The notes below the pieces were generated by a model. The model saw nothing but the letters and a program-made list of their open reading frames with translations. It was not told where the DNA came from and did no database searches. This document shows positions 40,801 through 55,800 of a DNA stretch of 56,511 nt, piece by piece. Position numbers and translations under genes: made by a program. How positions within the stretch are numbered: position 1 is the first letter of the stretch; every line of letters starts with the position of its first letter. Source of the stretch: Phoronis ovalis (Eukaryota; Phoronida; Phoronidae); NCBI GenBank assembly GCA_028565635.1, contig JAOXYB010016964.1:1-56511 (forward strand), written 5' to 3'.

Positions 40801-43800
40801 CTTAAAAGCATCACGCACACCCAAATGGAATTCTTTGAAACCTTACAGAATAGCCATACACAAGCAGGACATTTGTGCAACAGTGAAAAAGATCATTTGC
40901 ATCAATAGTATTTTGTGTTATTATTATTAATTAAAAGCATTAATCAGTATGCTTATCAAGTAATGTTAATTGTTAGATTCCTGATTATCATGGTAAAGAT
41001 TGGACCGTAAGGAAAGCTCTGGATTCACAGTTACAAGAAAACGAGTTGGGTGTGTGGACATTAGAAGCTTATGATGGGCCGAATAAGGTTACGCTGGTAA
41101 GGAAGTTTTGTCAGTTTGCTGTTTGGTGCTTAAAAAAAGCAAAATATGTGTCATAAAAGCGTGCAACTTGATATAGAAGATCAAAGTTGTAACTATTTGT
41201 ACTTTATCCCTGTAAAGTTTTGTTTTAATATATATTACTAAATAAATTTATAACGAGTGAAAATCTAGCAAGCTGTTCGACTGCGTTATTACATCTATAT
41301 TAAAAAAAATATGAAGATGTAACATAAAATTACATACAGCTGAAAAAGCTTAAAAGAAAACATATATTATCATGAACTATATGCTTTGGAAAATAAATGT
41401 CTTAAAAGATTTCTTGAAAGCATTCTGTGGATTGAATGGCACATAGATTTAAGGGGAGTTGATCCCATAGATTAGGACTAACAATGGAAATACCTGCTTT
41501 TGAATGTTGATTTTATCTCTTTCAGGATTTGGCAGTTCATATTGTGAACAAGCAAGGCAGTGTAGACCTGACATTATTTAGTCCTTATTGGATGATAAAT
41601 AAAACTGGCATGGAATTAGACTACAAGGTATGACATTATTTACCAATAGTTCAAGACCAGCTTGTGCTGTGATGTCAGAACTTTAATCATATGTGTCAAG
41701 TCGCTCTCTTTGGTTTAAAACCGTTTCATTCCGTACATGATTTTTTTCTAAAACTATGTAAAAAATATATATTTACACACTTAATATATTTAAATCATAC
41801 TTAGTTAATCCGTTTGAATCTGTCTGTATTCGGTTCGAAAATGTGCCTGTCTGAAGATGCAAAAAAATGCGGGGTGTTTTCTTCCAAAAGTTTCCTTTCA
41901 CGATTTAACCACTGCTCCAACACCATACTTTCATATCTGTGTTAACTATTTTGACAGATCAACAGTATTTTACCTGATATTGTTTACTTCACATTGCTCA
42001 TGAGACAATTCTCTAATTTCTTTTAGAAATTAATGAAAAAATAGCTTAATTACATAAGGCTACAATGTCCACATATTAATAAACCCAAATGTCTTGGATA
42101 TCATTATAATTAGATGTATTTCTATTCTTCCTTAATTTATACCAGGGTTCTGGTGTTTCAAATGGAAACAGTAAAACAAATAAGGTTTGATATCTGTCTG
42201 TTTATTATATGCTACTGATGTGATTTCTAATTTTCTTAAATCATAAGTTTGCATGAAATCGTCAGGATACAAAACTTCACGGCTCTGTGAATTATAGAGG
42301 TTTTTATGTTTTATTTTTATAATAATATAATACTTTCACATTTTCATCTTGAAACTCGTACCACAAGTAATAAGATGATTTGAGTGTATAAGGTGGCGTT
42401 ACCGAACACATAATGATTGACTAAGCACAAAATTGTGGGATTAATTAAGTTTGTGTTCACTGGTGCCACCTAGTACAGTCAAGCAAAAAATCTGTTGTGG
42501 TTCTAATGTTATTACGCAATGATTCATGTTATACTAGTAAGTCTGTGTCAAGTTTTAGCAAAAAGGTATTCAGGTAATGTCATGGTAACGTGTGCACAAA
42601 GACTTCACAATCTTTTCAAATGCTTCAGCTCACTAACAGCTATACCTAAATAAAGTTGCAAATCAGAAGAAAGGTTCAGATCATGTTGATCATAATTTGC
42701 CACATTTTCATGTCCTGTCTATAATCAAGCAGTAGTTTATACTTAGCATAATGTATGTGGTGATGCAGTATGTAGCATTTATGTTTCCATGTATACCCTT
42801 ATTTGATACTTTGGTCATTTTTTGGAAAAAGATCTCATATCAAGCATATTTGCAAATGGGTTTGCTGTTACCATAAGACATACACTTTTATGTAATTAAA
42901 TATTTTTATTTCAAAAAAAATGTCTAGTTTCATTTTAATTTCTTTTCATGCTTTATATGTGTATGAGAAATTAGACTAGTCTATTAATAGTTTATATTAA
43001 TTCAACAATACCATATATATGTATGTGGCACTCCTCTTTAATTGTCTTCAGAGGCAGACTTGCTTTGCTAAGAAAGTCTTGTGACCATTACATTTTGCTG
43101 TTTTGCAGGGCTCTGACAGTGATAGTGTATTCAAACATCCTGCCAACTTGAAAGAGGCTGTCATGTTCTCCTTCAAGCCAAAGTCATTCTTTGGAAAGAA
43201 AAAGGTTAATAAATTTTATTACATCTAAAAAGTATTTGTTTAGAAATACCTGACTATGTACAATTACACTGTGGCACTCATTTTAAATACTTGTAAGCAT
43301 ACTGTACATGTTTAGTAATACAGGAAAGAATCAAGAAAGATTTGTTTAACATTTGTATACATTTGCAGGCATCTCTGAAAGTAGCTGGTTCAGACTGGTC
43401 AGACAAATTCTCCCTGGATACTGTTGGCAGCTCTGGAAAAGTTACTTGTAAGAATGGAAATGCCACATACGAGGTATACTTTAATTTATTTAAAACAAAA
43501 AGATTGCTGCTGTTGCTTAATTTTTAATCCTGTTTTATGATTTTGGTCTCTGAAATAAGAATATCATAATTTTGATATCAGGAATGATCAGCAGTTGGAT
43601 GGAAGGGTTATGAAAAATCACATTTTTGCTTACTACAAATGCTGAATGATGTACAAGTTGTGCTCACTTATAAGTTCAGTTTGTCAGTTGAGGTGCTGGA
43701 AAAATTATATAAGATTTAGGAGTTGACATAATTTCAATTTGTAAGAAATAATTCCTTTTAATGTTTCATTAATTGTAATTCATGTATTAATTTTAATATC

Positions 43801-46800
43801 TTTGTTCTTACATTTATCGAGGATTTTTTAGAATATAACTACTAATTCCAGAAAGTAGCACTCTGGCTCCTTGTCATATACTTCCATGTGTTTTTTCTAA
43901 TATTTGCACAGTCATATACTACTATAAAACAAACATCTGTATTATCAAAGTTAACTAAAAATGAAGCCATTGTTATTATTTTCTAGATTGGTGTGACCAT
44001 TACCCTCGCCAAGTCAGGTTTTACCAAAATTGTGGTGTTTACTCCATATTACATGATAATAAATCAATCAAAGGTAAGTTTCTTCAATAAGCCTAAAATT
44101 ATGTGATGTGTATTATTTTACAATACTTTGCATAATTTTATGCATGTTAGTTTAACTTCAAAATATTTATATTCTTTCCAAAAAAAAACTAAAATCAACT
44201 TATGATTTTAATGATTTAGTACTGAAATGTCAAAACAGGTAAAGATGGTGATCAGAATGGTTTAATACATTAAAATTGCAGTCAACTAAATGCCTCTCTA
44301 TCTAATCATCAATCAGGTTTCTGATACTAGTTTGACATCAAAATGTTAAAATCAGCCATATTTTGTAGATTGCTTTATCTTGCCGTGAAGCTATAGACGG
44401 AACAGATTGGACAGATGTTCCAGCTGGGGAGGTTTGATAGTTTCTGATATTTTTAACCAAATAAGGCTGTATCTTTGTGGCATAACAGTCATACAAATGC
44501 TATTTAGTATATATAAATTGTTACATTTAAAACATTGAAAAAAATCATGGTGCAGATTAATGAACACATGTCAGATTTCATTTCAGCTATTGTCTGTCAT
44601 ACTGCACAGTATCCATATTCTGTAGAACTGTAGGAACCCTCAGAGTGACCTAATAAATGACTTTTTGATTGAACTACTAAACTGTTAACAGAGGCAAACA
44701 AAATTTTGAGCTTGGGACTGCAAAGTAAATCAATTAGGAGGACTTGTAGATCAGATTTCTGCCCATTAGGATAACTGACTTCGCATCTTGAATATTATGC
44801 ATGATAAACTTCCTCTGTCCCTCAACAGTATTATCTTGTTCACATAAAAATTGTTGTCTTGCTTGCAAAGAAATTTGATGCGAAGTTGTATTTTTGTTTT
44901 ATTTTAGTGTGTGTCATTCTGGCCTACTAAACAAGGAAAAGACATGCAGATGAAGGCCTGTGTGACTGGCAGTAAGCTTGAGACATCGCCGTTCTTAATC
45001 AGTAAACCTCATACCACACTTATGAAACTGGAAAATGATGTAAGTTGTATATGTCTTGATATTTCTTCTAACCTTCTATAGATTCATTACCATGCAAAAA
45101 TTACTCCACATAATATTTTGGCTTTAGCTTCAGGAATTATTTGCTAAAAGAATTTATAATAATCAATACTTTGTGTTAAGGACAAAGTAAAATTTTCTCC
45201 CCATTTCAACAGAAGGCAACTTTTTTATGAAAATGATCCTCGACCGAAAAACTGTATCCAGTAACAAATCAGAAATATTATCTCATGTCTTTTGTCTATT
45301 TTTAGTTTAAAGTTTATACTAAAGACTTCAGTCTATCAAATTTAATAAAAAATGCCATTTACACAATTTAAATAACAGAAGTTGTCATGGACGATGTACA
45401 AAGGATACTGTCTGATAAAAATGCCAAGAAATGCACTGTTGGTACTTAGTTTCGTAGTCATACTAAGCTAGGAAACTCTCAAGATTTAGCCACAAGTCAA
45501 AGCAGCTAAAATGTATTAAAATGAAATTATGTTGTCGCGATCAGCAGATCTCAACAATGTTCTTAACAATGGATGTATTTTTGTGAATGGTACTTTAAAT
45601 TTGGAATAACCTCACTCTAGATTTTTTTGTGTCATTATTTGATTTGTCTATGTCTTGTAGATTGGTGGTATCAACATCGAATGCACGATAAACGAAGCAG
45701 CGGTTGTTGTTGCCTTGTCAGAATACAAAACTGGCATGGCTGCCGTCAGATTAGTGAACCATACAGAACAGACAATATGCTACTCTCAGAAGTAAGTTCA
45801 AATGTGGAAGGTACAATATATACAAATCATAACTTGAAATTAATGCATCCATTTGTTGTATTGTTTTCTTGTGGTCGCGGTATCCAATGTTTGTAATTTA
45901 TAATATTTCCAACATTAAGAAAAGTTACAAATTTTAATCAAGAAAATCATGGTATATTTTGATATTCCTACTATCTATTTTCTGAAACAGACAAGTTTTC
46001 AGATTTCAAATTTTATGAATTTTGTTTTCCTTTTTATTTTTATGAAGCTCATGATAGTACAAACAATATTCTTGACCCCAAAATACTAGCATGTACTTGA
46101 ATTTTTCTTAATAATTATCCCTCTATGGAATGTATGCGTTTCAAATCTCATGGTGGTAATTTGTAGCTGCATTGATTTTTTTTCTGCGTACCAACTTCTA
46201 TCTATTCCCACTCCCTTCCTTTTAGTACCCATACACTATATACTAAACTAAATGTTACGTATTGTTGTTTTGTCAACGGACAGTAGACTATTTGCTTGCA
46301 CTTAATGGATTGACTATCTGCCAACCCCATGATGAAACATTCCTAGAATGCCACATGAGCAGCAGTCCAGTTCTTGGGTTCCTGTGTGGTGGCTCGACCA
46401 AATCAATGCAAATAGTCTATTGTTTAATAACCTTGTGCGTAAAAGCTACAGTGTGGTTTGAAAGCTATTTTGCTGCTTAATTAATATACCTTGCTTCCCA
46501 AAAACCTTGTATTGCCATCTTCTCCCTGTGCATTCAGAAGAAAAAAGATTTGTTTAAAGAAAAAAAGAAAAACCACTGAACATGACGCTCTGGGATTCGA
46601 AACCCCTCAAGACAGTGCTGCTGAAGACAAAATGGGGAGCCGCACTTCCCTCGACTTGGATGATGACTTTGACAGTGATTGGGAAGAGGTTACCGAAGAA
46701 GCATTGAAACAAACTAGTAGAACGTGTGTAATAACTTGCAACTAGTGTTTTGCACTATAGATATTATGCTCCTTTTGGTGGTGGCAATAATGCCTTTTTT

Positions 46801-49800
46801 ATCTGCTCTTCACCAATATGCACCCAGCTTTGTTACAAAGAATGCTTTCAAATAGAATGCACAGTTTGTTGTTGTTCCTGTTGCGTTTGGTTACAATTGT
46901 CAGTTTTTCACGGTTGATTTCTTTTTACTTCGCTTTAACATAAGAGTATCAATTTCTGATGATTCTGATGCAGGATACCCTCTGTTTATTGTGCATTTTT
47001 AAGCATTTTTGACATGATAACATTATGTTGTTCTGTGAAATTCTGAGTTCTTGCAATTCTTCAGATTTGACAATTATGCCCTAAATCTATTTATTTTGAA
47101 ATGTTCTTTCAATATAATTATTATGGTTCAACTTACTAGTAATTAAATTTAGATTTTGTGTCTAGCAGGTACATAATATGCATTCAGTAACGTTTAAGAA
47201 ATCTGCCTCACTTTAGTAAGTGTTAAATAATATGAGTGACTTTTAGCAGCTAAAAGGTTTTTCATGGCTGTATGGTGACACAACAACTCAGAGAGAAGAG
47301 TATAATGGCTTAGAAGTAAACTTGGTAAACAAAATCAGGTTACTATGTAACCTTACAGATGCACTAAAATTACTCTAAGGCACTGACATTACTGTTACAT
47401 CATGATGGTGCATTTCAGAGACTTGAAATCTGAGCTTCAATTGGAACCAGGGGAAACCATTCTATACGCCTGGGATAATGCTCTGGGTAAACGAGAACTC
47501 ACATGGTCCTGTGGAGAGTACAGGAAAGGATGTAATGATCTGTTGAAGGTATAAATTTGGATTGGAACAACATTTTTTAAAGTTCATGATTGTTGCTAGT
47601 ATATAATTCTTGGATGGCATAATTTTAATATTACATGATATTGATTATGGACCTTTGTGCTTTTTTTAAATTTGATTTTAACCATAATATAATTTTGATA
47701 CTTTTCATATAGGATGGAATGGATGAGTTTTTTGCTGACTCTGACAGCAAGCTGTACTGGGTGTCCTTCCTTGACGGTATGCAGAGAGTATTATTGTTTA
47801 CGCAAGATATTTACCTTGCTACCTTGGCACAAGAGGTAATTAATATTTTACGTGGCAGAATCATTTGATATATGAAATAGATTTAAATTATATCAAGATG
47901 TACACATTGCACAGATGGCAGGAACTGTTATAATAAACTTTATTGGGTGACCACTTTCGATAAATGTTGTGATTCATATTTATTTAACTAATAAACTGTC
48001 TCCATACATTGCATGTATTAATACCTGATTGTGATGCAAGTCATTTTTAATGAGTGTAGACTTAAATAGCCAAAATTACATCAGCATCAGATTCTGTGTT
48101 TTTATGTGACTGATGTGTTTTATAACAGGCTGGTGAGCTGGAAAGAATTGAACAAGAGATCATTGTGTCACTTCAAGGACTGGGTGTGTCCCTGGTTGAT
48201 AACTACAATAAGACTGAAATTGCTTATTTAGGAATTACAAGGTATAAATAAATATACTTTATATTATTATTTTCCCTGCAAAGACGGGTTTAAGTAGAAA
48301 TATCTAAATTGGCAACCCTTGATATTTTGAAGGAGGCATACACCTTTAAGTCAGTGGAATATATGAGTCTTGCTTTCTCATTTCCAAAAGAGGTGTCACT
48401 AGATTAATTTGTCACTCATTAGCCAATAATGCTATGACATCATAGATCCACCAATTGAAATTAGAAAGCTGCAGCATTACAAGCCCATGAAAGGAACACC
48501 TGTGCATCAACCGATCACAGAATGTCAATGTTCTCACAAGAATCCTAGGTTGCGTTCTGTTATCGATATCTGTTTTTGTCAGTCTCCAGATAAAATATGG
48601 ATGTCACAGTGGTCCTGTATGTCAGCAACCTGCGATATAAATTGTTAATATTTAAATTAAAGTTTGAAATGTATTTAAAGTTTTGATTTTGTCATATTTG
48701 ATAATGTACATGTAGTTCTGGTGTAATATGGGAAGAGAAGAAAAAGCGGTTTAAGGCTCTAAAAGTAAAGCACAGCGAAGCTATTGAGCAAGCCTACGAG
48801 AAATATATGAATGAACTAAGTGCAGGCAAGAAAGGGCATCCTAAAGTTATCCTAGATGGGGACAAAATGGAGGTAACCTGTTTGGTGTTTGTAAGCGTTA
48901 TTAAGTCCTTTTTCTCCTAATGGCATATGATAATTAATTTGGTTCCAGATAGAACAAAAAGTTGATGCAAAACTCCATCATAGCCTCACAGTTACAGACC
49001 CTTTTCTATGGCACTTCTTTAATTTTAACGAAATTGAGTCAGGGAAATTATTTATTATTTGGGCTGCTGTTCATCTTAATAATTATATAATATAAATGAA
49101 GTACTGTCTTACCCCAGATTAATGTTAGATTATTTAAATTTAGTACATACCTCACTTTAATACTGTATTCTCATTGGACAATTCACAGTCACATGTTAGT
49201 CAGTGAATTTACATATTAAGCTTACCAGGCTGTAAGCATTTATAATGCCCTGCAGTAAAAATGCATAAGACCTGGTAAATAAATGTACTCGAAATAAGTA
49301 CATCATCTATGACAAAAGTTTTAAGGACACTAAATTTAATATTATATCATCAACTGGAATTAAGTTATTTAGTGGTAAAAATTAATCATTGGTGTTAAAA
49401 TATACTAGGTTGATGTTCAAGAAATGATGATGTACAAACCTAAAAAAAGAATTATCCGCCGTAGCTTCCAAGAAGGAATTTGGCTTCAGTACAAAACATC
49501 TCCACACCAGGAACAACTTCATGCTAAAATTAACAGAATACAGGTAATTATATAACTTAAGTTTAACTTCTGTATGTCTAATTATATTTTAGAGTGCGAC
49601 AAAGTTATTTATAACTTCGGAAATTCAGCCATGCTAATTTCCATCATCATAGTAGTAACTTCAGAAGCTTCTGAACTTTGTTCAAAACCAAAAGGTGATC
49701 GATTGTCAAATCCAGTTTTTGATGCCTAATACAGGAAAACAGATGGGTTATGAATTCAAGATAATTTTATGCTAGCGTTATAAGATATTGTGTATATCAG

Positions 49801-52800
49801 TTTAGTTTAATCAACTCAGTGGACAGGTGGAACAAACATTTTAAGAGTTACTGATCAGTTGTAGTTTTTAGTGCTATCATACCTTCGTCAGTACTGGCTG
49901 GGACTAATAGTACCTAACTTAGTTATATTACAAGTCCCAGGTACTGGTGACCTGTAGTGGAAGCTGGGAACTGAATGGCCACTTCTTAATCAAACTATCA
50001 TATAAATAACGGGCATATCCTATATCTTGATTGATGAGATGCATGTAAAGAAAAAAATATCGACATCAGTATTTCATGTTCTTGAGGAAAACTAGTTCAG
50101 AATGTTCAAACATAGTGCTACAGTTGTAGTTAGTACTGACTTTTTCCCCTTAATTGATTTTGTTTTACAGCTTGATAATCAAGTGCCTAGTTGTGTGTTC
50201 CAAACTGTTCTGGCTCCAATACCTCCTCCAAAATCAGTGGCAGCAGAAAGTGGTAAGTATCATCCTATTTTATTTTTTAAGGCGGAAAAATGTTTTCTGT
50301 CAAACTTGTGTCTGTGTTTAACTTAATTGCTAAAAGGTTTTAGATTATTGACTTTTAGAATGCAACAATATGATTAATCATTGCTCTCAATTTTTATGTA
50401 GACATCTCTATCCCTTAGCTCTTTATCACGTTTCAAAAAAATTAAATATGCACCATAAAATTTAATATTCTATAGGTACTTAATATTTAATTGTGCGGTT
50501 ATTCCAAAAAAGTGAAATTTTAACTGGAAGTGTTTTTTTGCAGTACCTAAGCCTTTCACAGAATTGAGCTTGATGCTGCGAAAACATGAACACAGCACTG
50601 TGAAACAGATAAAATATTTTAAAGTATTGGTCCAAGAGATGACTGTTCAAGTTGATCAAGGTTTCTTGAATGCAATGATTAGCTTCTTTGCTGCAGCCAC
50701 CTTACAGGATGATGATGAGGTGAGTTAAATTATGAAATAAAGAGACACTAATAGTGTTGCTTATTTTGTTTTGTTTTGTTTATCATAAATACAGCATGAC
50801 AATGGAAATGAGCTTTCGTAAACTTATGTCTGTTGATATGTTTCACCTTATTTGCAACTTTAAGTTAAGTGGCATTCACTTTTTAATTGGCTACCTGCAA
50901 AATATTACACACCAGGTCTCAAAAGTCATACCCATTCTACTATAGCACAGAAACTGTAAAAGACATTGCTCTATTCCATACCAAAATTTGTCAAAAACCA
51001 ATCTATACCATTAACAAATATGCATCAGCCTCACAGACTAAATATGTAATAGCTCTCCCTACTAGATTACGACACGATGTAGTTACAGGTACAAAGATTC
51101 AGAGTACTACTGCATACCAGATGATTTAGCTGAATGGATGTAGTATTCAATGCTAGTTGAGCATACAATGATTTAAACAAACAAAAACGAATGAATATGC
51201 ATTTTTGATATTAAGAAATGGTGTTTTTCTTCACCAGTATGTCCTCAAATGTAATAAGAAGTCTCTTTCTTTCAATCTAATTTAGTCTCAGAAATTTGAA
51301 GAGGATTGCAAGCATATCAACACTATGCTAATAGAAAGTGATGCTAGTCAAGCATCGGTCCATGGTGGTGCTAAAAACTTCTACGAAATCCTTCATGTCT
51401 CTCCAATAAAGGTAAACGCACACAATCATTTTTTTTTCTTTTAAAACAGTGTTCTTGCACATTTCCATACTCTGATAACTACATGTATGGTTTGTAGTTT
51501 ATAAAACTGGAAAAGGTACTTGTCTATCAAAATATAAAATGTGCCTGTTTAGCATTTTTTTGAAGGAAGCAACCGGACATGAATGATAAGAAACTAAGAT
51601 GTTATTGAAAATGTTAAAAGATATGTGTCTCGTACTTGGAACATTAATAAAATGTGATGTTAATATTATGCTACTACCTGTAATTACCATACAGCTTTTG
51701 GATGATTCAGGTAAAGTTGTTATAAAAAATATAATTTCAAGGGTACAAAGGACATGATCAACTTCATTTAACATGTCTATTCAGTTTAATTTGTCTATAA
51801 AATATTGTAAATGATTTTTTATAAGTATTTTTTTATAACAGGTTCACCTAAGTTTCTCTATGCAAGGAGAAGGAGGCAAACAAGCTCTCATCAACTCTCC
51901 TGTTGTTAATGTATTCTTACAAAGTGTTGGAGTAGTGCTCACCGATGTCCAAGATGTCTTATTCAAGTAAGGATAAAACATTAATATGTTACTGTCAGTA
52001 ACATATTAATATACTATACATGTAACTTACATGATTGTATAGTATATGTCACTCTACAGAAACACATCCTTAATTTTGAAACTGAATTTTTTTCGCATTG
52101 ACAGTCTTTCCTACTTCCAAAAATCTACTATAAGTTAGAAATTTCCTGCTGTTTATGTCATTTTTAATAAAACCTTAAACTTAGTATCTTTAAAGCTTCA
52201 TGCCTCTTTATATATCTGTTGCATGGTTACAAAATTTGGAATGTTACTAGAAGTCCTTTTGATAATACAATTGAGAGGAGAGAGAGTAGTATTAATAGCC
52301 AACTGCTATGCAGCCAACCTATGATTTTGGGATCATGGTGCAATATTGAAAGATGTCATTGTAAAAAAAAAGTAGTGTTATGTACATCTGTGTGAGAAAA
52401 GAAAATCAATTGAGAATTCATGAATACTTTCATCTTCTTTAGTACTATGCATACTTGAAATTTTAAAGGAATAATCATGACTTTGTTAACTGCAGGTAGC
52501 CTATGATGGCATACGCAGCAATTGGTATTAAGTTTAACTTGGATATTGTAGCTTTTAGAGCTAAATAAATATTCAATGTTACTGGCTTAACAATTATTCT
52601 GTGTTATTGTAGGTTGGGCTACTTCGAGAGACAATTTCAGTTTTACAATCCAGGTCAACTGCAAGGGGAAATTACAAGGCACTATGCAAGCCAGGTAAAT
52701 TTGAGTGAGGCAATCTCCTACTGACACTTATTGACACTTCATTTCAAATAACTTTGACCATGTCTTCAGTTTGAAAGATAATCATCTGATGTGCTGTACA

Positions 52801-55800
52801 TGATTGTATCTTCATGTCATAAGAATACAAGTGATTTTCCCATCAATATGAACAAATGGTCTTAAAGTTTATAGCTTAAGGCATTCAACTTTTGTACTGT
52901 AAGCTCTCATTCAATACAGATAACAAGTTTACGATACTGACAATATAATTATTTTATTTTAGGCCATCAAACAGATGTATGCCCTGGTACTTGGTCTTGA
53001 TGTATTAGGAAATCCATTTGGTTTAATTCGAGGTATAGGAGAGGGTGCAAAAGACTTGTTCTATGAACCATATCAGGTAGGTCTAAATTTAACTTTAAAC
53101 ATGATCTGTTTCCAATGTGTCAGGTAATATTAATATGCAATATCTTGATATTATATTTATATATTTAGAAATTCAGTATCTTTAAACACTGTTGTGAAAT
53201 GTAATTAAACGCAGTGATTTAATTATTTCCTGTTGTATAAGGTCACGCATAAGGCATTCATTTGGTATTTCTGACGTTTTGTAAGCTTTCAAGTACAAGT
53301 ACCAGTCGTTTTTCTCTGCGACCTGTATTCTGCAGACTGATATCTTCTGTATGTATGGCACAGTCCACAACTACTTCAATGCAATCCACTTACTGTAAAT
53401 AAGTAATGTCAATGTGGAATCTTAATCTTATAGGGTGCTATTCAGGGGCCAGAAGAATTTGCCGAGGGTCTTGCACTGGGTATGAGAAGTCTTTTAGTCC
53501 AGGGAGTAGTTGGTGGCGCTGCAGGAGCTGTTTCACGTATCACTGGAACTCTGGGTAAAGGTGTTGCTACCTTAACTTTTGATGATGATTACCAACGTAA
53601 GAGACGCGAGAGACTAAATAAACGTCCAGCTACATTACAAGAGGGATTAGCACGAGGTGGCAAGGGATTGGTGATGGGGGTGTTTGATGGAGTCACGGGA
53701 ATAGTAAGAAAACCAGTAGAAGGAGCACAGAAAGAAGGCGTAGAAGGATTCTTCAAAGGTAAGGATAATTACATAATGTATTAGATGCTACTCTATTCAT
53801 AGATTCAAATTTCTTCCACCAAAGGAAGGCTGTGACCAAAATACGGTTAACATTATTTTGCAGGTTAGCCTATACTAGCTTTCAATGTTTTGAAAAATAC
53901 TAAGTAGTCACATCATTTATTAACTCATCTGATAAAGTTCTTTTATATTTTAGAAAAAAATGTACCAGTGTTTATAAAGAATTTTGTTTACTAATTTACA
54001 AAAATACTCCTTTTCATTTGGTTACTGATTTGCTGTGATAAAGATCCTATTTTAACCCGTTTTGCTTATGATTTTTCTATCATGTTTTTTTCAGGATTGG
54101 GTAAAGGCTTAGTTGGTGTTGTTACACGTCCTACAAGTGGTGTCATTGATTTTGCCAGCAGCTCATTTGCAGGCATCAAAAGGTGAAGGTTAACATAATT
54201 TCAATCAGACAAACAAAATTCTACATTTATTTTTGGATGTTCACTTAATTGTATCTAATTGTGTGTGCACAATAATTGTGCAATTTGAGACCGGCATTAA
54301 TGACAGGTTATCCAGATATTGTTTTGGTGAATTAACTGCTTATTAGTCATAAGTATATTTTTTATTCTAAACAAATTTCCTTTCACTGATCATTACAAAG
54401 CATGCAGTTAACTATTTTTGCTATATTACAGAGTTACTGAAATGTCTGATGAACTTCACCGTCTACGTCCACCACGATTCTTGAAAGATGATGGTATAGT
54501 TAGACCTTATATCTTAACTGCTGCAGCAGGAAATGGTATTTTGCATGTAAGTTAATTTTATTCAAATTAGTTACTGCAATATACGGTTCAATAAATGCAG
54601 TCAATAAAGGTATAATATAAATATCTTATCATCGACTCAATATTCTATTTTTAATTTGATTCGATGTGCTACAATAATCATAGCAATACATGCACAAAAT
54701 ACAAATATATTAAATTATAACATTTATTTGACCTAAATATAGCTGCAGTGAGAACAAAGAAGAGGATATGTTATTTTTATTAATTATCTACCTTTTCTCA
54801 TTACATAGGATACTGAAAAGGGAAGATATGTGCAAACAGATAAATATATTGGACACGTAATAGTTCAGAAGGATAAACATGTTCTAATAGCAACTGACCA
54901 GTGAGTAATTATGAATGAAATATGAAAACATTTTGCAGTATTCATTCTAACCTGCATGGGTAACAGTTATCAACTGGCGCAGTATTGTAATAGTTTGTCT
55001 TATCGATTATCAAATAAATGCATTTAATTTATTTTTATAATTATATTCACTACAGCAGCCTCGATCTAGACCTACAAATAAAACCAAGCAAAACACTCTT
55101 CTCTAGGACTGATTCTTGTTGTATTTTTTTCTTTAGACGCATCTTGTTTGTGTCAAAGGGCGAAATATTTGGAGCATGGGACTGCGACTGGCAATATCAG
55201 TGGACAGAATTGAGGGAGCCTCCTAAACTTACTGACAGGGGCATTGAAATATACTTACAGGTAAAAAAGCACACTTTGACTCACTAATAGTTACCAAAAG
55301 TATGGCTTTATAAAAAAATCCTGTTTACTCAAAAGGGATTCTTCACTTTGTAATTATTTGGGAAGTATTTTGAGTTTTAAATAAGTTGTGTATAAGTTGT
55401 ACTTACTAATAAGAGATGTCAGCCTTTTAGGACCCTGTCTGCAGGAAGAATTTGAGCTCAGATGAAAAGCCGAATACATCTAATAGGTTAAACAATCCTC
55501 ACTGTCATTACAGGAAAAACAGAAGAAGGGCTTTGGATCATTGTTTAAAAGTAACACAGGTGGAAAGCTTATTCCTACCCATGACCGAAAAACTGCAGAG
55601 GTGAGTTCTGATTAAAATGAAACCATGTTCACCTCATGATAACTGCAGTCCAGCATGTTTATTAGCTATTTGTTTATTACTTTATCATTGTACTTTTAAT
55701 ATTTGCTTCAGTCTATTTAGAAATTCAAAACCTGTTGTTTTCCTACATTTTTTGCTTTAGCCAGGTGAAATTCACTAATTAAACAGTTTGCATGAATTAT

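Noticed and set aside
46262-46480. Frame of 72 codons in intron 59
   Set aside because: Does not match VPS13 or anything I know and has no splice sites in the needed phase; better explained by the inverted-repeat element in the same place.
46953-47050. Possible intronic C/D snoRNA (tgatga near 46957 and ctga near 47043)
   Set aside because: No terminal stem and the box sequences are common in AT-rich DNA.
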